Below are positions 23,778 to 31,690 of a DNA stretch of 64,000 bases, piece by piece. The stretch comes from Toxotes chatareus (lineage: Eukaryota; Chordata; Actinopteri; Toxotidae): NCBI GenBank assembly GCA_016801885.1, contig CM028893.1:12325950-12389949 (forward strand). Reading direction: 5' to 3'. The notes under the pieces are model-generated. The model had not been told where the DNA came from. It did not search any database and saw only the letters and a list, made by a program, of their open reading frames with translations. Position 1 is the stretch's first letter. Each line of letters opens with the position of its first letter. The translations under genes and the position numbers were made by a program.

Positions 23778-23783
23778 AAATAA
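23778..23783 (+). terminator. candidate poly(A) signal of picalm
   Basis: A canonical AATAAA hexamer after an AU-rich stretch, followed within about 40 bases by tgtctgtttttgag, a GU/U-rich element of the expected kind. No transcript evidence is available. Confidence 0.45.
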
Positions 23784-23800
23784 AAAGTCATTTTCCATTC

Positions 23801-25380
23801 CTAAACGACTGTCTGTTTTTGAGTTTTCTTGACAGTTGGTGAAGGAAGAATCTCAACTCACTACTCAAACAGAAAAAAAGTCTACAAATCCTTAAAAATA
23901 TAGTCTCAGATGATCAAAATTCAAGGCCTTGAAATGTGAAACAGCGCATCTTCTTTTTAATTGCAGCGCCCCGGGGCTTGAGAATGGGTTTTCTTAATTC
24001 AGCCTCTTTTCTAGTGAGATCTCAACACGTTTTACCCAATAAAGTATGTGTTTGAGCAGTTTTATAGCTTACTGAGAAATTTGTCTTACATTTTAGTGAT
24101 TGGCAAGTTATGTAACCTTGTTTATCCTGAAAAAAACGACTCTCTAACATGCATACAACCCACATACTAACACTGTAACCGCAAGCCTGTAGGAACCTGT
24201 CATCTTCTGCACCATTCTCCCACATACATCCACAAACCCGTAACACACATTATACTTAAACACTACACATTTATCTTTTTATGAAGAGTTTTTACTTATA
24301 ACTAAATGCAAAATAAAACGATGGTGTCCAATGCAAAGATCAACAAATGCTGCTTTCATTCAGCTGAACTGCTCGTGAAATACCCCGGCAAGAGTAGCTT
24401 AAGTAGCACCTTTAAAATGTCCCCGAGATCCTATAACTGTGGGAAACATTCATTTACCAGTGATCTCCGATGCGTAGTTACTGTTTATCTGTTTGTTTTT
24501 GTGTACACTTGTGCTGTTTATCCCTCGTGACACATTGACCTGAAACACTTCGCTCTGATTTTCCCTGCTATTGTCTGTTATTACAGCAACTTCAGCTCTC
24601 CTTCAGTGAGGGATTTAAAAGCAGGTTCCCACCTCCTGACTCCCACTGAGCTCTGAATAATGAAACTGTTTGTGTACATTCGTTCCACAATCACATCAAG
24701 AGGCTCTCACAGACGCCAGGGGTGATGAATTTGGTCGTATTTCATGGTTGTTGTTTTTTTTTTTTTTTTGACTAAGTGGTCCCTGGTAAGAAATATATCA
24801 CTCAGAATGTACTGAGCCTGACAAACAGCGGTGTTTTGTCTTTAGTGAATAATTTATTGTCGTACCACCTGCTGTCGCCAGCAGTTTGTCTCTCTGTGCT
24901 CAGAATACAAGAGATTTTGGTACAAAACCACATAAAAACAAAAAGATCCTTCTACTAATACATCCATGTTAGCCTGAAGTACTGATGAATATATTCAATT
25001 CAGATCGGTTTTACTCCTGTTTTCTGTAAAAAGCTGCAGTGTTTCAACTGATTTCTTAAGAGATGTGTTCCCCAACAACACATTATAACCAAAATATAGG
25101 ACATAATATAGCAAACTATAGGAAACCTGTAATACAGGTTGTATTTTCTTGAAGCAGCTTCTAATCAGTGAAACACGTTTTAGTTCCCATCAGATTTTTC
25201 TACTAAAAAAAAAAAAAAAAAAAAAAACATTTGGTAAATTTCTGAGGCTGCCGCTCCCGGGGAGTCAGGCCCACGGTCTGTCCAGTCTGCAGCGAATCCA
25301 GTGGCAGAAAAGTGATAGGAATCCACAAGCTGTCCGTCCTATTGTGGTGGCTGTCGGGCCGCAGCAGGACTGTTTGTGAC
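23801..25380. other. intergenic region between picalm and the melusin gene
   Basis: AT-rich sequence with homopolymer runs (T15 near 24755-24769 and A21-22 near 25205-25226). No conserved coding frame, tRNA or other RNA gene was recognised. Confidence 0.6.
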
Positions 25381-25394
25381 AGCCAACACTCACC

Positions 25395-25620
25395 AGGAGG
25401 AATGTCATCCCCCACCTCCAGATAAGTTTTGACAGCTGTAAATTGAGAAGGGGGGAGGGAGGGGAGGGGAGGGAGGTGAGCTGCTATTTTTACCTTTCAT
25501 TCAGCCAGGCCCCAAACAAGACCCCTCCCCAATATACTCTCTCTCTTTCTGCTCTCTCCAGAAGGCGATCACTCCTTCTGGATTGCTCCTCTGCTCCTGT
25601 CTGGAGAAACTTCTGGAGGT
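25395..25620 (+). promoter_or_regulatory. proximal promoter and leader of the melusin gene
   Basis: Motifs seen: AGGAATG (25398-25404), the reverse complement of the M-CAT/TEAD site CATTCCT; the E-box CAGCTG (25433-25438); a purine run of five G-blocks (25450-25473); CTATTTTTAC (25484-25493), one mismatch from the MEF2 consensus; a CACCC-like acccctcccc; AATATA (25531-25536) as a weak TATA-like box; and an HSE-like AGAAACTTCTGGAGG (25605-25619). The muscle set fits the known muscle-restricted expression of melusin. That it is the promoter is inferred from position and motifs; no start site was observed. Confidence 0.45.
25450..25476 (+). promoter_or_regulatory. G-quadruplex-prone purine run
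   Basis: Five runs of three to six G, each separated by a single A, on the coding strand just upstream of the inferred start site. It satisfies the usual G3+N1-7 pattern with the shortest possible loops. Confidence 0.7.
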
Positions 25621-25740
25621 TTGACCACGGCATTAAGACCAGGAGAGACGGCCAGGTTGGAGGAAGATATCTGAACAAGAGTCAAACAAACGGCGACTGT
25701 AGAGCGAAGAAGAAGAAGTCAGACTAACCAACCGGCCAAC

Positions 25741-25804
25741 ATGGCTCTGCTGTGCTACAACAAAGGCTGTGGACAGAAGTATGACGCTGACAAGAACAAG
25801 GACG
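25741..25804 (+). CDS. itgb1bp2: melusin-like exon 1 (start codon)
   Basis: Encodes MALLCYNKGCGQKYDADKNK and one more residue, then splits an Asp codon at the donor gtaaga. MALLCYNxGCGQ is the shared N-terminus of CHORD proteins and supplies the first two zinc ligands. The ATG matches the family start, and the preceding ccaac gives a sound Kozak context. Confidence 0.93.
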
Positions 25805-27835
25805 GTAAGATCCTGCTGCTTCTTTCTGTGTCTGTACTTTAAAATTTGTTTTTAAATTATACTCTGGCCAGACTGCTTTTGGACGTGAAGCCTCAGTGGA
25901 CAGATCAATCTGGATAAAGACTGTGGGACAAAAGCCTGAACTTCAGCATCTAAGGCGGTTTCTGTGTTTCTTGTGGTTTACAGATTGGCTTTAATTTTCC
26001 TTGGATAATTTTTCATGTTTTAACAGAGCACATTGAAAAGCTGCAATATTTCAAAATTATGTCTCCTGAGAACAGAAATTAGGACTATGTTTCCTTAGTT
26101 CCTGAGAAAAGGACTTTACAATTAAAAGCTTGTTTCACAAACGTAAATTAATCCTGGGCAACTTTCCCAAAGCCAATAACCACTAAAACAGTATTTCATT
26201 CATTTCACTGGATTAAAATCCCCTTTTCATTTTGAAAGTATGATATTATGACCAAATTTTATTTGTGTTTTTCCCTTTAATTTGCAAATCAAATGTAAAA
26301 ACTGAGTCAAACTTGACAAATTCATGACAAAAATCCAGTTAAACCAAGCGTAGGTTTGCGTAATATCAAAGAAGTTGGTCTTTTTGCTGTGTGTTTCTCT
26401 GAGAGAGAAAGTGTGCGCCAGCCCAGCATGCGTGGTGAGCCATGTGTCCCTGTGAGGCTGACTGACAGAGACGACTATCTTCCTGGCAAGCAGCTTCCTT
26501 TTATGGGACACTCATGCTACCGCTCAGCTCCAGTGACCCCTGCGAGCAGCTGGTGGACCCTGCTGACTGTGAGTCTATATACAGACTGACACTGTCTTTC
26601 TTTTTCCTCCAATAGATTCCTGCCTCTTCCATCCAGGAGTCCCCATCTTCCATGATGCTCTGAAGGTAAAACTAATGAACAAGTGAGGAAATAAACAACA
26701 ACACTTTAATTTCTCTGCATTAATAAAAAGTTTATTCTTGTGTCTTTCTTCAGGGTTGGTCCTGCTGTAAGAAAAGGACAACGGACTTCTCAGAGTTTCT
26801 CTCCATCAAGGTAAAAGCTCAGGGTCAAACACTCTGTTAACGTTCACCTTTCAGCAAATATTTGTGGTTGGTTTATAGTGTAGGACGGAAGCAGAGTAAG
26901 GTTACTGTACAAATTAAATCTCTGTAAAATATTTCAAAAGCAGAGGTGAAAATATTGGAGGTAAAACTGAGCTTTGCAAAAAGTTGAACACATTAAAAAA
27001 AGACATTTGAGCTTTAATATGTTTTGGATTTTTCGCAATTTGATTATTTTAGTATATGTTTTTTCTGGGGGGTTTTTTGCATGTGATTATTTCCTATCTT
27101 ATGTACATACGGTTCAATTTTGTACTAAATTGATTGTAACCTTGAAAGAGATACACATGACTTGTCTAACTCAGACTGTTGAAGCCTCCTGTTAGCTTCA
27201 CATAAATATTGGAATGTGTTTTTACACAAACCGAGGATTTTCCACCTTTAACCAGACTGAAGTGGCCTCTCTTGTTTTGAACAGGGCTGCACCCGCGGGC
27301 GCCACAGCAACGAGAAGCCCCAGGAGCCTCTGCGGCCGGAGGTGACATCAGATAAGGGGGAGATTAAACACACCAACGGCCAAGAGATAATCTACCAGGG
27401 ACCCAAATCTGCAGAGAAACTGCAGCGAGAGAGACCCAGGTGTGTGTTTGTAATTTACATTCAGATCTCATTTTTAACAATTTGCATAAAATAACTGGAA
27501 TTGTGTGTCTTTGCACATATCACCTTGTAACTCCCGTGCATGCAGCTACCTCCGTATGTGCATTTATTCACAGAGGTCAGGACGAGGTCGCATGCAACAT
27601 CCGTGGAATAAATAATTTAGTGGATAACATCATGAATCGTTGTGCAGGCCTGTGCTGATGCCTCAGTGCGTGCTCATTTCCCAGCAGCCATTTCTGTGCT
27701 AACATGAGTGTGTGTGTTCGCGTCCGCAGTTCAGAGGAGCCCAAGACCAAGCTGCCCCATAAAGTGTCTGCGTCACTGACTCAGGTGCTGGAGAAACTGG
27801 AAATCAGTATGAAAGCTGAGAAAGAGCAGAAAGGT

Positions 27836-27871
<36 letters not shown>

Positions 27872-30800
27872 CTTTGTGCATTCAAAACCAAACTTTTTTG
27901 CTTCTCTTGAAATATTCAAACAGCACCAGTATTTTTTTTCACATTTTAATAAAATTAAATTTTATCAGTATATACAGAAAAATAAAAAACAGAATGTTTG
28001 TTCATTAGTTTGTGTGTAGCATGTTTTGTGCACTCTTTTTGTGCTTTATGTATTTTTTGTAAGTTAGATACATAATTCAACAGCAGCTCATATTTTTGTA
28101 AAACTGATTTGCAAAAATCACCAAGACATTTCTGTGCAAAGTCCAAAAACTCATTTTTATTTGATATCTGGCAGTGCAGTACAAATATTTCAGCCTGTTT
28201 CTGGTAGAAATCAATAGAACAAAAAAAGAAAAAGTGGTTTCAGAAAGTACTTGAAACACACTGACATATGTTAACTACAGCGGTAGATTTGTAAATGAAA
28301 CTGTCATCTAGAGACAGATTCTTTTCCTGTGAGTGACACATTCGTGATTTTCTTATCTCACCTGTTTCTGTGGCTCTTTCTCCTCCGACAGAGAGTCAGA
28401 CGGTCATTCAGGGGACGAGATGCAAGAACTCAGGATGCAAAACAGTGAGTATTATTATTTGTTCATTTAAGTGTTTACGTGTGTGTGTGTTTTTGTAGGA
28501 ATCCTCTGTCGCAGTTTTCTGTGACCCAAAATCTTTGACTATCTGACACCAGTGGATATAATACATTCACTTGTGCCTGAACTTAACCATCACACCTGAA
28601 TGCCAAAAGCATTTTGTTCACTATTTTGTTGGACCCCCCATCAAGTATAGCGAGCTCCCAGTTTTCTGACCCCAGCACACATTCGTTCTTCTACTTCAGT
28701 CTTGTAAAGCTTATTAACAGCTCTATCTAGTGGATAATGCTGGTAACAACATGTAACCCATTACTGGACTATGTCAGGAAATATTGTACTTTACTTATTG
28801 TTACTTTGCAGATTAAAGATTTACCAAACATATGACCATCTTATAAAATATGAATGAAATGCTTTGTATGAAATATTGCTTATTTCAGGAACATGTATAG
28901 AAAGACAAATGAAGATTTTTACATTGCTGTGTTTCTCTGTTTTCTCTAACATCTGAGAAACACTGCAGCCAAACACACACACACTTGACAGGTTATGTTA
29001 ATCTGTGATCAGAGGCATGAAGAGAGGCTTTAATCTGTTAAACAGGACTGATCAGCTGATCTCCACACTGTGCTCATTCGCATTGTGTTTGTGTGTTTAG
29101 GTCTATCAAGGCCCAGAGACAGACATGGAGGTCTGCACCCACCACCCCGGTGCACCCGTCTTCCACGAGGGGTAAGAAACAAACACAAAGACAAACAGAG
29201 TTCAAATTACTGCTGCATCTTTCCAGTTCTTTGCTCTGGATATTACAAAGGCATCATGCATAATCTACAAAATCATAATTATAATCTTTATTTGCATAAT
29301 TCTCTTTTCAAACCATAATTAGACATTTCATACAAAGGGGGAATGTAAACAAAGCTGAAGGCCATGGAAGCAAAGCAAGAAATATTAAAGATAAAATATA
29401 TAAAGAAAAGATCAAACAATTAATTAAAGATCAGTAATTCAAAACAAATCTGAGGAAAAGACTTTAGAAGTAAATGAAAACTGCCACTGCTCTTGGAATC
29501 AGATGAGAGCACTTCAACAACACTCCTTCATTTTCTCTGTTTATTTGGTAAAACTGCTGCATGTTGAATTTGCATAGCTACATAAAATGACAGTCAGGCC
29601 CATGTTGTCCATTTTCTGAAAGACACAGCTGTGACAATCTGTGATATATATTTGCATATTTTTTGTCTAGGTATAAGTACTGGAGTTGCTGCTGCATAAA
29701 GACAATAGACTTCAACGCTTTCCTGGACCAGAAGGGCTGCACCACAGGGAAACACCGCTGGGTCCCAAAACAGGTACATGCACCACCCTGGAGGGGAGGG
29801 GGGAGGGAAGACAACATAAATGGCAGGTAGGACACTGGGGACCGGTTCAAAGTCAGCAGAAAAGTTGGAGAGAAATAACGTCGAAAGCTAAACTGACAAA
29901 ATATCTTTGAAATACAGAAATAAAAAGGGCAACAAAACAGCCTCAACACTGAAAATGACCCCTTTTTTGAATGAGGATTGGTGTGTACAGCTTGTTTCTC
30001 CTTTATGTGCTTTTTGATGAGAAAACAACCAAATAGGCAGATTAAGTATTTGGACATATCCAGGTCTGTTTCTTTATGACTGACCTATATTTGTGTGTGT
30101 GTTTACAGGACAAGAAGAAGGTGGCGTGTCGACATGATTGGCACCAGACTGGAAATAATGTGGTTGTAACGATTTACGCCAAGAACGCAAACCCTAACTT
30201 TTCCTGCATAGAGGCCAACAGGACTGTGGTGAGTGTAACGTCACACTATCAAACACATGTACTGGCAAACTTTATATTCGTATATAATACTTTCTTTTCT
30301 ATTTCTTAATATTTCAGTTATAAATCAACTTTACTGTTAGTTACAGATTAAATGTATACACCTTCATATTTTAAATTTACATAAAATTAAAATATATTTT
30401 AAATAAATTTATATTTTAACGAACGGACGATTTAACGAAAAATTTTTTAAATAAATGTTTATATACATAGACATTTATTAATAAAACATTTAGCTAAAAT
30501 TAGCAAAAGCTTATATATTTTACCTTAGTTTCAATTTGCAGCATAGAAGCATGTTTATTTAATAAGGTACTGTAGGTGAGGTCGAGATCTCGTCAAGAAA
30601 GTAGTGAAAATCTGACCATTTAACTAGCAAGAACAAGAAACAATAAGATAACGTACAGTCTGCTTTAAAAGGCAGCCGTCTACAATGCACATATTTATGC
30701 ATTAAACATGAAAATAATAAACTGACCTCACTCTTTCTCTTTCCTCCTCCTTCCCTCTTCTCTGCAGCTCTCGTGTCAAATCCAGTTTGAGAACAATAAG

Positions 30801-31480
30801 ATTTTCAAGAGAGACTTCCACCTGTGGGGGGTGAGCACAAACGCACAGCTCAGTGTGTCTGCCAGTGGGATGAGGTTAGATTAGATGAAATGCAGTTTCA
30901 AACAGCAGAAACTACACAAGCAACAAATGCAAAAATCACATCCCACCGGCAGATTTTTCCATGATCATATAAAATGTGCATAAATCTTCTTATATCCACA
31001 TTTTATCTTTGATAACTCACCATTTTCTCTCCCAACCCTCGTCAGGTGATCGATGTCAAACAGAGCTCGGTCAACATGGTCCCGTCCAAAGTGGAGATTT
31101 CCATGCGTAAGGCTGACCAGGTGGCCTGGGGCAAACTGGAGGACCCCAACTACAAACCGGAGCCCGAGCCCGTGCAGGACACCTTCACTGAAACCAACGA
31201 GTCTTACCAGCCCAACTGGGACATCGACGACGACGACATCAGTGACTCGGACGACGACTGGGCCTACGACACGCTGGAGAATAAAAAGCAGACTAAGGAG
31301 GGACATGGGCAGAAGAAGACAGAGGGAAAGGTGCAGAATTTACAGAGGAAGGAAGTGGAGGAGGAGATGAAGAGGGCGATGGAGGAGAGGAGGAAGGCAG
31401 AGGAGGAGAAGAAGAAGCTGGAGGAGCAGAGGAGGCAGGAGGAAGAGGAAGGATACGAAGACATGCCCGATCTCGAGTAA
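25741..31480 (+). CDS. itgb1bp2: CHORD-containing protein, melusin-like (11 exons, complete)
   Basis: Spliced CDS: 25741-25804, 26616-26665, 26754-26810, 27285-27439, 27730-27833, 28392-28444, 29101-29171, 29671-29773, 30109-30228, 30768-30830, 31046-31480. All introns are GT-AG and the total is 1275 nt, or 424 aa plus TAA. The start CCAACATGG has good Kozak context. Domains: CHORD-I at about 5-64 (zinc ligands C5, C10, C24, H27, C42, C43, C59, H64), CHORD-II at about 154-213 (C154, C159, C173, H176, C191, C192, C208, H213), CS/p23-like domain at about 224-312, acidic patch 339-355, charged helix about 360-420. Known: CHORDC1 and melusin are HSP90 co-chaperones, and melusin binds the beta-1 integrin tail in striated muscle. 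The acidic DSDDD tail, WGVIDVKQSS, and APVFHEG with a KTIDF strand favour melusin. CHORDC1 is the alternative. Confidence 0.88.
26616..26665 (+). CDS. itgb1bp2: melusin-like exon 2
   Basis: Acceptor caatag, donor gtaaaa. It encodes DSCLFHPGVPIFHDALK, the C-x2-H and HPGxPxFHDALK core of CHORD-I. 50 bp. Confidence 0.93.
26754..26810 (+). CDS. itgb1bp2: melusin-like exon 3
   Basis: Acceptor cttcag, donor gtaaaa. It encodes GWSCCKKRTTDFSEFLSIK, including the WSCC pair of zinc ligands and the TDFSEFL helix of CHORD-I. Phase 0 at both ends. 57 bp. Confidence 0.95.
27285..27439 (+). CDS. itgb1bp2: melusin-like exon 4
   Basis: Acceptor gaacag, donor gtgtgt. It completes CHORD-I with GCTRGRHSNEKPQEP and continues into the inter-CHORD linker, ending SAEKLQRERP. 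That phrase resembles the melusin linker (SAETLRRERP as I recall it) more than CHORDC1. 155 bp. Confidence 0.9.
27730..27833 (+). CDS. itgb1bp2: melusin-like exon 5
   Basis: Acceptor ccgcag. It encodes the linker SSEEPKTKLPHKVSASLTQV, then a Lys/Glu-rich helix LEKLEISMKAEKEQK. The donor gtcagt runs straight into a (TG)n microsatellite. 104 bp. Confidence 0.88.
27838..27870 (+). repeat. (TG)16 microsatellite abutting a splice donor
   Basis: An uninterrupted GT/TG run that begins at base 5 of the intron after exon 5 of the melusin-like gene. It may affect recognition of that donor. Confidence 0.95.
28392..28444 (+). CDS. itgb1bp2: melusin-like exon 6
   Basis: Acceptor gacag, donor gtgagt. It encodes ESQTVIQGTRCKNSGCKT, the first two Cys ligands of CHORD-II (C154, C159). 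53 bp. Confidence 0.9.
29101..29171 (+). CDS. itgb1bp2: melusin-like exon 7
   Basis: Acceptor gtttag, donor gtaaga. It encodes VYQGPETDMEVCTHHPGAPV, then FHEG with the Gly codon split. CTxHPGAPxFHEG is the centre of CHORD-II and closely matches melusin. 71 bp. Confidence 0.93.
29671..29773 (+). CDS. itgb1bp2: melusin-like exon 8
   Basis: Acceptor gtctag, donor gtacat. It encodes YKYWSCCCIKTIDFNAFLDQ, then KGCTTGKHRWVPKQ, the C-terminal half of CHORD-II. An unusual third Cys (C193) follows the WSCC pair. 103 bp. Confidence 0.94.
30109..30228 (+). CDS. itgb1bp2: melusin-like exon 9
   Basis: Acceptor ttacag, donor gtgagt. It opens the CS domain with CRHDWHQTGNNVVVTIYAKN. CRHDWHQT is the invariant entry to the CS domain in this family, and VVVTIYAK is its first beta strand. 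120 bp. Confidence 0.95.
30768..30830 (+). CDS. itgb1bp2: melusin-like exon 10
   Basis: Acceptor ctgcag after a C/T-rich tract, donor gtgagc. It encodes LSCQIQFENNKIFKRDFHLW and Gly, central strands of the CS domain ending in the conserved LWG. 63 bp. Confidence 0.93.
31046..31480 (+). CDS. itgb1bp2: melusin-like exon 11 (stop codon)
   Basis: Acceptor cgtcag. It opens with VIDVKQSSVNMVPSKVEISM, the last strands of the CS domain. A Pro/Glu linker follows, then the acidic segment DIDDDDISDSDDDW, then about 65 residues of Lys/Glu/Arg/Gln with alternating charge (KRAMEERRKAEEEKKKLEEQ within it) and the terminus DMPDLE. TAA is at 31478-31480. The last segment probably forms a single alpha-helix or coiled coil. 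435 bp. Confidence 0.93.
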   Translation: MIDVKQSSVNMVPSKVEISMRKADQVAWGKLEDPNYKPEPEPVQDTFTETNESYQPNWDIDDDDISDSDDDWAYDTLENKKQTKEGHGQKKTEGKVQNLQRKEVEEEMKRAMEERRKAEEEKKKLEEQRRQEEEEGYEDMPDLE

Positions 31481-31654
31481 CCCCTCCGGAAAACGAGATG
31501 TTGATCAGGTGTGATTTTTTCATTTGGAAGTTATTTTACTAATGAGGAAAATCAAATGTTTTTTTTTTTTTTCAGAAATAATTAGATTCATGTTTTGTAG
31601 CCACGAGTCCAAATTATGAGTGTACGAATAGACTCAGACACCTTCACAACAAGT

Positions 31655-31660
31655 AATAAA
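31655..31660 (+). terminator. itgb1bp2: poly(A) signal of the melusin-like gene
   Basis: AATAAA 175 bases after the stop codon, followed by cttttctgtctgttta, a suitable U/GU-rich downstream element. It predicts a short 3' UTR of about 200 nt. Confidence 0.7.
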
Positions 31661-31690
31661 GACTTTTCTGTCTGTTTATACATTTAAATC

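Larger units (their letters stand above)
17667..23800 (+). other. picalm: probable long 3' UTR of picalm
   Basis: No coding exon is visible after the stop at 17666. AATAAA lies at about 23778-23783, after AU-rich sequence (tatttattta near 23,627) and a long T-run, and is followed by TG/T-rich sequence, which is a good poly(A) site arrangement. Another AATAAA at about 19162 lies inside a MITE-like element. If the distal site is used the UTR is about 6.1 kb, long for this family. An earlier end is possible, with part of this stretch then intergenic. It contains a MITE, a T27 run (19570-19596) and a GAT microsatellite. Confidence 0.45.
25805..31045 (+). other. introns of the melusin-like gene
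   Basis: Ten introns of 88 to 811 bp. Notable content: (TG)16 starting at the donor of exon 5 (27838-27870), and AT-rich sequence at about 30300-30560. No nested gene, RNA gene or obvious transposon was recognised. Apparent ORFs on the - strand here are shadows. Confidence 0.7.

Noticed and set aside
29578..30057. 159-codon - strand ORF
   Set aside because: It runs antisense over exon 8 of the melusin-like gene and its flanking introns, and shows no family features.
31053..31523. Alternative frames and - strand ORFs over the last melusin exon
   Set aside because: They are shadows of the real frame. The + frame at 31046-31480 carries the conserved CS-domain residues, and its charged repeats open the other frames.
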